A stretch of 11,889 nt of DNA from an uncultured Bacteroides sp. (GTDB lineage: Bacteria > Bacteroidota > Bacteroidia > Bacteroidales > Bacteroidaceae): NCBI GenBank assembly GCA_900544075.1, contig UQTJ01000062.1:1-11889 (forward strand). Reading direction: 5' to 3'. Positions 1 to 8,304 of the stretch are shown here, piece by piece; positions within the stretch are counted from its first letter, which is position 1; the number at the start of each line of letters is the position of its first letter. The notes beneath the pieces were generated by a model. That model was not told the origin of the DNA, searched no databases, and worked only from the letters and a program-made list of their open reading frames with translations. The position numbers and the translations under genes are program-made.

Positions 1-47
1 AGCTACAACCAAACCTCAAAGTGTAAAAGGTGCATTTCTTCGAATGC
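1..47 (-). pseudogene. Possible decayed start of sigma region 4 beyond the stop codon
   Basis: Reading on in the same frame past the TAA at 50-48 gives AFEEMHLLHFEVWL and then a TAG at 5-3. The pattern A-x-E-E-hydrophobic, then E-V-aromatic-L, falls in register with the usual opening of ECF region 4 (of the type AIEELPxxYREVFL). The characteristic prolines and arginine are gone. This suggests a region 4 inactivated by stop codons and substitutions rather than a naturally short gene. The match is short and was made by eye, and the rest of the region lies outside the window, so it is only a suggestion. Confidence 0.25.
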
Positions 48-422
48 TTACTCTTTTAGTCGTTTTGATAATTCTTGAAAACGATAAAAACTTTCTTCTT
101 CCATTAGTTGTTGCGTCGCTTCAAAAAATTTGGTATCAGCTGCATTTTTTATTTCATTTTCTTTGATTTGATTTATGGCCTTGTGATAAACGCTTTTAAG
201 AAGGTATCCGCCTAATGAATTTTGAATATTAAGAGCTTGTCGATGTTCCCATAGCCACAATAAAGTATCACCAGCGATTTCTTCTGCATCTTCAATTGGT
301 ACAAAACGCGCACCGTATGCACATAATACCGGGTAGTATTTTCTGAAAATGCATTCAAAAGCTGTTAGGTCATTTTGCTGCAAACAACTTAGCAAGTAGA
401 TATCCTGGTTTAAGATTCTCAT
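48..422 (-). CDS. ECF-type RNA polymerase sigma factor, truncated after region 2 (possible pseudogene)
   Basis: Extracytoplasmic-function sigma factors direct RNA polymerase to target promoters. In Bacteroides PULs they are held by a FecR-type anti-sigma factor until the SusC transporter signals that its glycan is present. The 124-residue product has a clear sigma-70 region 2 at about residues 18-92: the segment FRKYYPVLCAYGARF (26-40), then EDAEEI and LWLWEHR (44-61), then the SVYHKAINQIKENEIK helix. A linker, QELSKRLKE, follows and then a TAA stop. Family members are usually about 160-200 residues and carry a C-terminal region 4 that binds the -35 element; that region is missing here. The ATG at 422-420 is chosen because the N-terminus (LLSCLQQNDLTAFECIFRKYYP) matches the family start. 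The gene is divergent from the anti-sigma gene at 576. The family assignment is firm; whether the protein works is doubtful, because a sigma factor without region 4 would not be expected to recognise a normal promoter. Confidence 0.82.
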   Translation of the reverse strand: MRILNQDIYLLSCLQQNDLTAFECIFRKYYPVLCAYGARFVPIEDAEEIAGDTLLWLWEHRQALNIQNSLGGYLLKSVYHKAINQIKENEIKNAADTKFFEATQQLMEEESFYRFQELSKRLKE

Positions 423-575
423 ATTTACAAAGGTATATGAAAATATTAAGTTTGATATATTTTTTTTGTTTTTCTTTTTGTAATAATCTTGTTTTGGTTA
501 ATAGATATTAAAATTCGCGATAATGTTTAGGACTCCTTGGTTGAGGGCTGTCTTTTAAATAAAAAGAAAGTTTTA
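423..575. promoter_or_regulatory. Divergent intergenic region between sigma and anti-sigma genes
   Basis: This 153-nt stretch separates the divergent sigma and anti-sigma start codons and must hold the promoter of the fecR-susC-susD-sulfatase-GH2 run, unless that promoter lies inside fecR. It contains a T-rich tract at about 459-479 and a short TCGCGA palindrome at 515-520. TAATCTTG at 484-491 is one mismatch from the TAnnTTTG -7 consensus but has no -33 box at good spacing. If the operon is read by the cognate ECF sigma factor, a housekeeping-type promoter is not expected here. No further structure was recognised. Confidence 0.45.
428..435 (-). promoter_or_regulatory. Candidate Bacteroides -7 promoter box for the sigma gene
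   Basis: Read on the minus strand this is TACCTTTG, an exact match to the Bacteroides housekeeping -7 consensus TAnnTTTG. It ends five bases before the sigma ATG (422-420), so transcription would start at or within about two bases of the start codon and give an almost leaderless mRNA. No TTG or TTTG -33 element is visible on the minus strand at the expected spacing, and an 8-mer with two free positions arises easily by chance in this AT-rich DNA. Confidence is therefore low. Confidence 0.25.
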
Positions 576-1610
576 ATGAAAGATAATAAATTTGATATAG
601 AGGAACTGGTCATCCGTTATTGTGAAGGTAATGTTAGTGAAAGCGAAAAATGTGATGTGGAAAATTGGATGAGTGAATCAGAAGAAAATTCTGAGATGGT
701 TCGTAAAATGTATACTTTGATTTTAGCAACAGATACTTCTCTTGTTTGTGATAAGATAGATGTAGATGCAGCTTGGATGCGTATGAAAGAATCTATTGAT
801 ACTTGTGCTGCTGAAAGTAAGAAGAATAAGAAGAAGCGCAGCTGGATGTTATGGATGCAACGTGTTGCTGCGGTATTATTTCTTCCTTTATTGATAGGAA
901 CATATTTATTATATATAAATCAACAGAAAAGGGATACTTCTGTGGCTCAGGTATTGGAAATTCGTGCCACCTCGGGTATGACGGCTAAAACATACCTTCC
1001 AGATAGTACTTTGGTGTATTTAAATGCAGGTTCTGTTTTGCGGTATCCTTCAGAGTTTACGGGAAATAAACGTGAGGTTGAATTGATGGGAGAGGCTTAT
1101 TTTGAAGTGGCAAAGGATCCTTCTCGTCGTTTTGTGATTGCTACTCCTCAACAAGCTAAAATAGAGGTACTTGGAACAAAGTTTAATTTGGAAACAATTG
1201 ATAAGACGGAAGAAGTGATAACGACTTTGCTTGAGGGAAAGGTTCTTTTCTCTTATCAGAAAGGAAATCAGCCATGTTCTGTTGAAATGCTTCCTGGACA
1301 AAAGGTGGTTTATCACCGTGCATGTGGAAGTATCGAAATTCATAAAACAGACGGGATATCCGAGACAGCTTGGAAAGATGGTGAGATAATATTTAATAAT
1401 ACTCCTTTGAAAGAAGCATTGCATTTACTTGAAAAACATTATAATGTGGAGTTTATTGTAAAAAATCCGGCTTTTTACCAATATTCTTTTACAGGAACGT
1501 TTGCTAATCAGCGCCTGGAGCAGATAATGAAATATTTTCATATCTCATCGAGCATACATTGGAATTATATAGATACATATGGCACAAAGAATCAAATAGA
1601 ACTTTATTGA
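576..1610 (+). CDS. FecR-family anti-sigma factor
   Basis: This inner-membrane anti-sigma factor would hold an ECF sigma factor in the cytoplasm and release it when its periplasmic part receives a signal from the STN domain of a TonB-dependent transporter. The 344-residue protein has a cytoplasmic N-terminal domain (about 1-85, with ELVIRYCEGNVSESE), a lysine-rich patch (82-88) and one transmembrane helix (about 90-113). The periplasmic FecR domain covers about 127-222, with the hallmarks LPDSTLVYLNAGS and ELMGEAYFEVAKDPSRRF. A C-terminal DUF4974-type domain (about 270-340, NTPLKEALHLLEKHYNVEF) follows. The ATG at 576 is preferred over an in-frame TTG at 537, because the extra 13 residues look like translated leader and the family starts near this ATG. 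Upstream it has only a weak AAAG purine patch. The protein appears intact. It lies 27 nt before the SusC gene, too little for a full separate promoter, so the two are probably cotranscribed. Confidence 0.93.
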   Translation: MKDNKFDIEELVIRYCEGNVSESEKCDVENWMSESEENSEMVRKMYTLILATDTSLVCDKIDVDAAWMRMKESIDTCAAESKKNKKKRSWMLWMQRVAAVLFLPLLIGTYLLYINQQKRDTSVAQVLEIRATSGMTAKTYLPDSTLVYLNAGSVLRYPSEFTGNKREVELMGEAYFEVAKDPSRRFVIATPQQAKIEVLGTKFNLETIDKTEEVITTLLEGKVLFSYQKGNQPCSVEMLPGQKVVYHRACGSIEIHKTDGISETAWKDGEIIFNNTPLKEALHLLEKHYNVEFIVKNPAFYQYSFTGTFANQRLEQIMKYFHISSSIHWNYIDTYGTKNQIELY

Positions 1611-1637
1611 TAAAATTTCTACTTAAAACCTTAAATT

Positions 1638-4600
1638 ATGGAGAATAACAAAATTTTTTGGAGGAAAGTTCCCTCTGTAACGAATCTATTATTGTGTGGG
1701 ATGTTTATTCCTGTTGGAATATTGCATGCATCAGAAAGTTATGGTCAGCGTGTTATGATTGATTTAACAGCGGAGAATATGACTGTAAAAGAAGTCTTGG
1801 AGCAAATAGAGTCTCAATCAGACTTTGATTTCTTTTATAATAATGCTCATGTTGATTTAAATCGTCAGGTAACAGTTCCAGATGAGGGAGAGGAACTGTT
1901 TACTATTTTAGATAGTGTATTCGAAGGAACAGGGGTGAAGTATGTGGTGATGGATAAAAAAATAGTTCTTTCTACTGAAGCAGAAACGACACAATCTGTA
2001 CAGCAGAAACAGAAAATCAGCGGTCGTGTGGTGGATGCTTCAGGAGAACCGATTATTGGAGCTACGATTAAGGAAAAAGGTACGTCTAATGGAACTATAT
2101 CCGATTTTGATGGAAACTTTGTCTTGGAGGTTTCTCCTTCTTCTGTTCTTGAAATTTCATATATTGGATATCAGAGTCAGACTATAAAATCAGATGGAAG
2201 CCAACCTTTATCTATTACCTTAAAAGAAGATACACAAACTTTGGAAGAAGTTGTAGTAGTAGGGTATGGGGTACAGAAAAAAGCTAATTTAACTGGGGCT
2301 GTCAGTAGCGTAAAGATGGATGAGATATTAGGGGATCGTCCTGTTACTTCTGTCAGTGATGCTTTATTGGGGGCAATGCCGGGCCTCCAGGTAACAGGAA
2401 CTTCTGGACAACCTGGATCGGAAATGAGTTTTAATATTCGTGGAACTAATAGTATCAATGGTGGAAATCCGCTAGTACTGGTTGATAATGTTGAAATGGA
2501 TATTAATATGTTGAATCCAGAAGACATTGAATCGGTAACGGTTCTGAAGGATGCAGCAGCTTCTGCTATTTATGGAGCACGTGCTGCCTTTGGAGTTATT
2601 TTGGTTACAACTAAAAAAGGAAGTACAGATAGTAGTGTTTCGATAAATTATTCTAATAATTTCTCTTTTAGCCGTCCTGCTAATATGCCTCATAAAGCCA
2701 GTCCAATGCAAACAGTTCAGGCTTACAAGGATATGGGATGGGTGAACTATAGAACAGGAGAAAATGTAGATACTTGGCTTGGTTTATTAGAAGATTATGC
2801 CCAAAATCCGGGTAATTATCCTGAGGGTTATACTACGATAGATGGTTTGCGTTATCAGCTTCAAGAAACAGACTTATTTGATGATATGCTTGAAACAGGT
2901 TTCCAACAGACTCATAATGTTTCTGTAAATGGTGGAACGAAATCGTTGTCTTATCGTATGTCAGCAGGTATGGTAAAACAAGATGGTGTATTGGTAACGG
3001 ACAAGGATGCATATAATCGTTATAACATATCTTCTTATATTCGTTCTGATATTTATTCGTGGATTACTCCTGAATTGGATATTAAATATACCAATCTTAA
3101 TTCTTCACTTCCTACATCTTCAGCGCCTTATGGCATTTGGGGAGCTGCATCGGCTTTCCCTTCTTATTTCCCATTGGGTGAAGTAGAAATGGAAGATGGC
3201 TCAAGCCTTCCTATTAATACGCCACGTAATCAAATTATTTTAGGGGCTCCGACTGAGAAAAAGAGAGACAACTTACGACTTTTAGGTAAAGTTACAATAA
3301 CACCTTTCAAGGACTTGAAAGTTATAGCTGAATATACATTTAATCGGAAGAGTGCTGAAACAACCAAGTATGATAACAAATTTGAATATGCGAATGGAAT
3401 CAGTAACTTTAATAAAGAATCATCTATCGCAAATTCTAAATATGAAATAACTTCAGGAGCTACAGACTATACAGCATTGAATATTTATGGGAATTATACT
3501 AAGACGGTTGGAAAACATGATTTTAGTGCTATGGCTGGTTTCAATCAGGAAAGTTATACTTATCATGAAGTAAAGAGTGCCCGTTGGGATATGATTAATG
3601 ACAATTTGCCATCTTTGTCTCAAGGAACTGGAGCTTATGAAAATAAAGAAGCTTTTTCTGAATATAGAGTACGTGGATTGTTTTATCGTTTGAATTATTC
3701 ATTTGCTGGTAAATATTTGTTTGAAACTAACGGGCGTTACGATGGTTCCTCTAAATTCCCAAGTGAAAGCCGGTTTGGCTTTTTCCCTTCAGTTTCTGCA
3801 GGATGGCGTGTGAGTGAAGAGCGTTTTATGGATTGGAGTGACTCGTTTTTGTCAAATTTAAAACTCAGAGTTTCATGGGGTAATATCGGTAATCAGAATG
3901 TAGATCCTTACCAGTTTGTTCCAGCTATGGAAGCTTTTAGACCTAACTGGGTTGTGGATGGAAGTAAACCGACTGCTTTGGAACCGCCTGCATTAGTTAG
4001 TAATAGTTTTACTTGGGAGAAGGTAAGTACGTTGGATTTTGGATTTGACCTTGGCTTATTTAATAATCGATTAAATATGGTTTTTGATTGGTATCGTCGT
4101 GATACCAAGGGAATGCTTGCACCTGGCATGGAATTGCCAGGAGTTTTAGGTGCAAAGGCTCCTATGCAGAATGCTGCTGATTTACGTTCTAAAGGATGGG
4201 AAATTTCTATTGATTGGAATGACAGGATTGGTAATGTAAGTTATTATTTGGGCTTTAATCTGTATGACTCACGTACTAAGATTATGAAATATGATAATGA
4301 ATCTCAACTCTTAGGAAAGGATGCGGATGGTAAGTTGTATTACCGTGAAGGCATGGAATTAGGAGAAATCTGGGGCTATCATACAGACCGTTTATATACG
4401 GAAGACGACTTTGATGTAAATGGAAATTTAAAACCGGGAATTCCTAAAGTAGAAGGTTATAATCCTAATCCAGGTGATGTGCTTTATGTTGATTATAATA
4501 ATGATGGACTGATTAATAATGGGACCAACACAGGATTGGATCCTGGTGACATGCGTATCATCGGAAATAATACTCGACGTTATCAGTATGGTATTCGTGG

Positions 4601-5075
4601 AGGAGCAGCTTGGAAAGGACTTTCTTTATCTTTTATTCTGCAGGGGGTAGGTAAACGTGATATGTGGATAATGAATGAATTATTTTATCCGCATTATGAC
4701 GAGTTTAGTACTTTTTATGATACACAGTTAGATTATTGGACTCCGGAACATACTGGTAGTTATTTCCCGCGTTTGTATCAAATGTCAAAAGGAAATACAG
4801 CGGCAAATACGATGACTCAGACTCGTTATTTGCAGAATGGTGCTTATCTTAGCATTCGCAATATAACATTGTCGTATTCATTACCTAAGAAGTGGCTGAC
4901 TCCATGGGGAGCTAAAAATTTGCAGATATTCTTTAGTGGTGAGAACTTATTCACTTTTGATCATTTGCCGAAGGGGCTTGATCCAGAACGTACAGTCACT
5001 GATGATTTAGGATCAAGAGGATTTACATATCCTTATATGCGTCAATATTCATTTGGTATTAATTTAACTTTATAA
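1638..5075 (+). CDS. SusC/RagA-like TonB-dependent outer-membrane transporter with STN domain
   Basis: This outer-membrane barrel imports glycan fragments captured by its SusD partner, using energy from TonB. It has 1145 residues, a normal length for a SusC with a signalling extension. In order: signal peptide (about 1-35), STN domain (about 38-112, VMIDLTAENMTVKEVLEQI), carboxypeptidase-regulatory-like domain (about 126-197, ISGRVVDASGEPIIGATI), the EEVVVVGYG segment typical of SusC (203-211), plug domain (about 215-328, with SVTVLKDAAASAIYGARA), then the barrel, ending in a family-typical YSFGINLTL tail. A D-x-N-x-D-G loop at about 952 resembles the calcium-type loops seen in many SusC proteins. 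The STN domain is the part that contacts FecR-type anti-sigma factors in this class, which fits the neighbour 27 nt upstream. SusD follows after 9 nt. The fold and role are very secure; the substrate cannot be read from the sequence. Confidence 0.97.
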   Translation: MENNKIFWRKVPSVTNLLLCGMFIPVGILHASESYGQRVMIDLTAENMTVKEVLEQIESQSDFDFFYNNAHVDLNRQVTVPDEGEELFTILDSVFEGTGVKYVVMDKKIVLSTEAETTQSVQQKQKISGRVVDASGEPIIGATIKEKGTSNGTISDFDGNFVLEVSPSSVLEISYIGYQSQTIKSDGSQPLSITLKEDTQTLEEVVVVGYGVQKKANLTGAVSSVKMDEILGDRPVTSVSDALLGAMPGLQVTGTSGQPGSEMSFNIRGTNSINGGNPLVLVDNVEMDINMLNPEDIESVTVLKDAAASAIYGARAAFGVILVTTKKGSTDSSVSINYSNNFSFSRPANMPHKASPMQTVQAYKDMGWVNYRTGENVDTWLGLLEDYAQNPGNYPEGYTTIDGLRYQLQETDLFDDMLETGFQQTHNVSVNGGTKSLSYRMSAGMVKQDGVLVTDKDAYNRYNISSYIRSDIYSWITPELDIKYTNLNSSLPTSSAPYGIWGAASAFPSYFPLGEVEMEDGSSLPINTPRNQIILGAPTEKKRDNLRLLGKVTITPFKDLKVIAEYTFNRKSAETTKYDNKFEYANGISNFNKESSIANSKYEITSGATDYTALNIYGNYTKTVGKHDFSAMAGFNQESYTYHEVKSARWDMINDNLPSLSQGTGAYENKEAFSEYRVRGLFYRLNYSFAGKYLFETNGRYDGSSKFPSESRFGFFPSVSAGWRVSEERFMDWSDSFLSNLKLRVSWGNIGNQNVDPYQFVPAMEAFRPNWVVDGSKPTALEPPALVSNSFTWEKVSTLDFGFDLGLFNNRLNMVFDWYRRDTKGMLAPGMELPGVLGAKAPMQNAADLRSKGWEISIDWNDRIGNVSYYLGFNLYDSRTKIMKYDNESQLLGKDADGKLYYREGMELGEIWGYHTDRLYTEDDFDVNGNLKPGIPKVEGYNPNPGDVLYVDYNNDGLINNGTNTGLDPGDMRIIGNNTRRYQYGIRGGAAWKGLSLSFILQGVGKRDMWIMNELFYPHYDEFSTFYDTQLDYWTPEHTGSYFPRLYQMSKGNTAANTMTQTRYLQNGAYLSIRNITLSYSLPKKWLTPWGAKNLQIFFSGENLFTFDHLPKGLDPERTVTDDLGSRGFTYPYMRQYSFGINLTL

Positions 5076-5084
5076 TAGCTTATT

Positions 5085-6875
5085 ATGAAAACATATATAT
5101 TAGGATTGGGACTATGTCTATGTATGACAAGTTGCTTAAATGATGGATTTTTGGATATAGACCCGAAAGATCGTCAAACAGAACAAACAGCTTTTACTTC
5201 ATACGATAATTTTAAGATGTATTCATGGGGATTATATGAAATCTTTTATGGATATGGAAATAATCAAGATATGAACTTCTTTAAAGGAGAGTATGAAGCC
5301 GATAATATGATTCGTGCCGTTAAAGGAAATGAAGGGCAATATGCTTATCAGAAGGCAAAGGTGAATGCTACTGATAGTGATTGGGATTATGATTATATCC
5401 GTAAAGTGAATTTAATGCTAGATAATGTGGATGATTCAGAAATGTCTGACACAGAAAAGGAGCATTGGAGAAGTGTTGGATATTTTTTCCGTGCTTATAA
5501 ATATTTTCAGATGATGTCTTTGTTTGGGGATATTCCATGGATAGAGCATGTTCTAACAGAAAGTAGTGAAGAATTGTATGCATCAAGAGATCCTAGAGAT
5601 TTGGTGGCAAAAAATATCTTGTCAAATTTGAAGTATGCAGAAGAGCATATTAAAGAATCAGGTGATGGAGATAATACAATCAATACATCAGTTGTCCAGG
5701 CTTTGATATCTCGTTTTGGATTGTTTGAAGGAACGTGGAGAAAGTATCATGGTTTGGAGGACGCAGAAACCTATTTAAGGGCTAGTGCTGAGGCTTCAGA
5801 GAAAATTATGGCTAAATTCAAGGATTTGCATCCGAGATATGATGAGATTTTTAATTCAGAGGATTTAAGTGGAGTGCCAGGTATAATTTTATATAAGGCT
5901 TATGAAACAGCTCAATTGGGGCATGGGTTGACTCGTATGGTGAGAACTGGTGAGTCAAAGATAGAAATGACTAAGGATGCGGTAGATAGCTATTTATGTA
6001 AAAATGGTTATCCGATAGAAAATGGGGCAAGTTTATATGGAGGTGATCATGATGTCTATAAACAATTTACGAATCGTGATGAACGCCTTTATTATACTGT
6101 TTGTCCTCCTCATAAAGTTAAATTAACAGGAGCTGCAGCGACATCTACTGGTTGGGCATTTACAGAAAACCCTGATGATAGAATATTTATCGATTTAATG
6201 AAGACGTTGTCTGGAGAAACATATCATCGTTTGCCTACATCTAATTTTAAAGGTTTTTATAATCAGGGACAGCCCCATTTTGTGGATTATAACTGGAGTG
6301 TTGCATGGAATGCAAGCCAGATGGGTTTTTGGATGTGGAAATATTATAATACTCATACAAATTGTGCAAATGCTACTGGTGTGAATACAACGGATGCACC
6401 ATTATTTCGTTTGGGTGAGATTTTATTAAATTATGCAGAAGCTAAGTGGGAATTGACTGAATTTAACCAGGATATAGCTGATTTGACTATTAATAAGTTG
6501 AGAGACCGCGTGCATGTCGCTCACATGGAAGTTGCGCAGATTAATGAGGCTTTTGACCCGGCTCGTGATGCAGATATAGATCCTGTATTATGGGAAATCC
6601 GACGTGAAAGACGAGTAGAACTAATGGGAGAAGGTTTTCGTTTTGATGATTTGCGGCGTTGGAAAAAAGGACATTATGTTGACAAACAACCATTAGGAGT
6701 ATATGTTTCTAATCCTGCTGAATATGGGAATAAACTTCTGATAAACGCAGAGGGATATGTGTACTTCTTTGAAAAGCCTTTGGGATGGCTCGATAAGTAT
6801 TATTTGCGTCCTATCCCTTTGAACCAGAAAGCATTGAATCCTAATCTTGGCCAAAATCCGGGATGGGAAGAATAA
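5085..6875 (+). CDS. SusD/RagB-like glycan-binding surface lipoprotein
   Basis: SusD proteins sit over the SusC barrel as a lid, bind the glycan and pass it to the channel. The 596-residue product starts with a short lipoprotein signal: the lipobox is MTSC with the lipidated Cys at 17. The TPR-like helical region includes FFRAYKYFQMMSLFGDIPW (about 134-152), the family hallmark. FRLGEILLNYAEAKWEL lies near residue 442. The conserved C-terminal block runs from W503 (EIRRERRVELMGEGFRFDDLRRW) to YYLRPIPLNQ and ends NLGQNPGWEE. The length is slightly above the common 500-580. It starts 9 nt after SusC and is certainly its partner. There is no visible Shine-Dalgarno sequence, as is usual in Bacteroides. 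Aromatic clusters are present, but binding residues cannot be assigned without a structure. Confidence 0.96.
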   Translation: MKTYILGLGLCLCMTSCLNDGFLDIDPKDRQTEQTAFTSYDNFKMYSWGLYEIFYGYGNNQDMNFFKGEYEADNMIRAVKGNEGQYAYQKAKVNATDSDWDYDYIRKVNLMLDNVDDSEMSDTEKEHWRSVGYFFRAYKYFQMMSLFGDIPWIEHVLTESSEELYASRDPRDLVAKNILSNLKYAEEHIKESGDGDNTINTSVVQALISRFGLFEGTWRKYHGLEDAETYLRASAEASEKIMAKFKDLHPRYDEIFNSEDLSGVPGIILYKAYETAQLGHGLTRMVRTGESKIEMTKDAVDSYLCKNGYPIENGASLYGGDHDVYKQFTNRDERLYYTVCPPHKVKLTGAAATSTGWAFTENPDDRIFIDLMKTLSGETYHRLPTSNFKGFYNQGQPHFVDYNWSVAWNASQMGFWMWKYYNTHTNCANATGVNTTDAPLFRLGEILLNYAEAKWELTEFNQDIADLTINKLRDRVHVAHMEVAQINEAFDPARDADIDPVLWEIRRERRVELMGEGFRFDDLRRWKKGHYVDKQPLGVYVSNPAEYGNKLLINAEGYVYFFEKPLGWLDKYYLRPIPLNQKALNPNLGQNPGWEE

Positions 6876-6887
6876 AAAAAATTGGAT

Positions 6888-8300
6888 ATGAAAGTTTTTT
6901 CATTATTAATATCGACTGTTCCTTTTTTCTCTTCATTTTCTCTGTCTGCGGCAAAGCAGGCAGAGAAAATGAATGTATTGTTCTTAATGGCAGATGATAT
7001 GCGCCCTGAATTGGGATGTTATGGAGTAGAGGCTGTTAAGACACCTAATATTGATCGGCTTGCATCAACTGGAGTTTTATTCCAAAATGCATATTGTAAC
7101 GTACCGGTTAGCGGTGCTTCTCGTGCTAGCTTATTAACAGGAGTTTATCCTCATTATCCAGATCGCTTTGTTGGATTTTCGGCTTTAGCTAGTAAAGACT
7201 GTCCGGCAGCTATTCCTTTATCTGGTTGGTTCACTTCTCATGGCTATTACACTGTTTCTGACGGGAAAGTATTTCATCATATTGAAGATCATGCAGACTC
7301 TTGGAGTGAACCTCCGTATCGAACCCATCCTGATGGATATGATGTATACTGGGCAGAATATAATAAATGGGAATTATGGATGAATAGTGCTTCTGCTCGT
7401 ACTATTAATCCTAAGACAATGCGTGGCCCTTTTTGTGAATGGGCTGAAGTTCCGGATACAGCTTATGATGATGGAAAGTTGGCAGAAAAAGCAATTGCCG
7501 ATTTAAAGCGATTAAAAGAAAAAGGAAAGCCATTTTTTCTTGCATGTGGATTTTGGAAACCCCATCTTCCTTTTAATGCTCCTAAAAAATATTGGGATTT
7601 ATATGATAGGGAGAAAATACCTGTGGCGGCAAATCGCTTTCGTCCGGAAGGGCTTCCTGAGGAAGTGAGAAACTCTCAAGAAATATATGCTTATGCTCGT
7701 ACCACATCACCGGATGATATTTATTTTCTTAAAGAGGCAAAGCATGGTTATTATGCATGTCTGAGTTATGTTGATGCACAAATTGGAAAAGTTCTTGATG
7801 CATTAGACGAACTTGGCTTATCAGAAAATACGATTGTTGTGTTGTTGGGAGATCATGGTTGGCATTTAGGTGAACATGGATTTTTAGGGAAGCATAATCT
7901 GATGAATTGGTCTACACATGTGCCTTTAATTGTTCGTGTGCCAGGATTGCAAAAAGGAAAAACAGAATCTTTGGTGGAATTTGTTGATATTTATCCTACT
8001 TTATGCGAACTTTGTAACCTGCCTTTTCCAAAACAATTAGATGGGATTAGCTTTGTTCCTATTTTAAAGAATTTGGAGAGAAAAACGAAAGATAAAGTGT
8101 ATATTCAGTGGGAAGGAGGAGATAATGCAGTCAACTGGAGGTATAATTATGCAGAATGGGAGAAAGGTAATCGTATGCTGTTTGACCATCAGATTGATGT
8201 AGAAGAAAATAAAAATAGAGCAAATGATCCTTCATATAAAAATATAATAAAGGATATGTCATCTTTTTTGCATAAGAAAAAACGTACTTTAAATAAATAA
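6888..8300 (+). CDS. Periplasmic sulfatase, iduronate-2-sulfatase type (S1_7-like), serine-type active site
   Basis: It should hydrolyse sulfate esters on imported oligosaccharides in the periplasm. The 470-residue protein has a signal peptide (about 1-22) with no lipobox. The sulfatase signature is S75-G-A-S-R79 followed by ASLLTG, so the formylglycine precursor is Ser (codon AGC), not Cys; such sites depend on the radical-SAM maturase anSME. The remaining active site matches human iduronate-2-sulfatase: metal ligands D36, D37, D322 and H323, and catalytic-type R79, K127 (DGKVFHH), H226 (GFWKPHLPF) and K335. This suggests an S1_7-like sulfatase with a complete active site. The ATG at 6888 is preferred over an in-frame TTG at 6882 because it gives a better signal peptide and leaves a 12-nt gap after SusD. 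Substrate and regiochemistry are not determined: S1_7-like enzymes act on several sulfated glycans, so iduronate is not implied. Confidence 0.92.
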   Translation: MKVFSLLISTVPFFSSFSLSAAKQAEKMNVLFLMADDMRPELGCYGVEAVKTPNIDRLASTGVLFQNAYCNVPVSGASRASLLTGVYPHYPDRFVGFSALASKDCPAAIPLSGWFTSHGYYTVSDGKVFHHIEDHADSWSEPPYRTHPDGYDVYWAEYNKWELWMNSASARTINPKTMRGPFCEWAEVPDTAYDDGKLAEKAIADLKRLKEKGKPFFLACGFWKPHLPFNAPKKYWDLYDREKIPVAANRFRPEGLPEEVRNSQEIYAYARTTSPDDIYFLKEAKHGYYACLSYVDAQIGKVLDALDELGLSENTIVVLLGDHGWHLGEHGFLGKHNLMNWSTHVPLIVRVPGLQKGKTESLVEFVDIYPTLCELCNLPFPKQLDGISFVPILKNLERKTKDKVYIQWEGGDNAVNWRYNYAEWEKGNRMLFDHQIDVEENKNRANDPSYKNIIKDMSSFLHKKKRTLNK

Positions 8301-8304
8301 TAAT

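Noticed and set aside
459..479. T-rich tract as an intrinsic terminator
   Set aside because: No GC-containing hairpin precedes it, and it lies between divergent starts where no transcript is expected to end.
484..491. TAATCTTG as a -7 box for the fecR operon
   Set aside because: It has one mismatch and no TTTG element at 19-21 bp spacing, so it is not better than chance in this T-rich DNA.
537..575. Longer anti-sigma start at an in-frame TTG
   Set aside because: The extra 13 residues do not resemble the family N-terminus, and ATG 576 gives the usual start.
1050..1424. Antisense open frame of 124 codons within fecR
   Set aside because: It lies wholly opposite a confident gene, has no recognisable domain and no start context; it is a by-product of fecR coding bias.
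2177..2711. Overlapping antisense open frames opposite the SusC plug region
   Set aside because: They are low-complexity translations opposite conserved SusC sequence with no family resemblance. The same applies to the antisense frames at 3908-4129, 5368-5586, 9826-10215 and 10617-10871.
6882..6887. Sulfatase start at an in-frame TTG
   Set aside because: The ATG at 6888 gives a normal signal peptide directly and is the more likely start codon.
6888..8300. Calling the sulfatase a true iduronate-2-sulfatase
   Set aside because: The active-site framework fits the family, but substrate-binding residues are not resolved and S1_7-like enzymes have several substrates.
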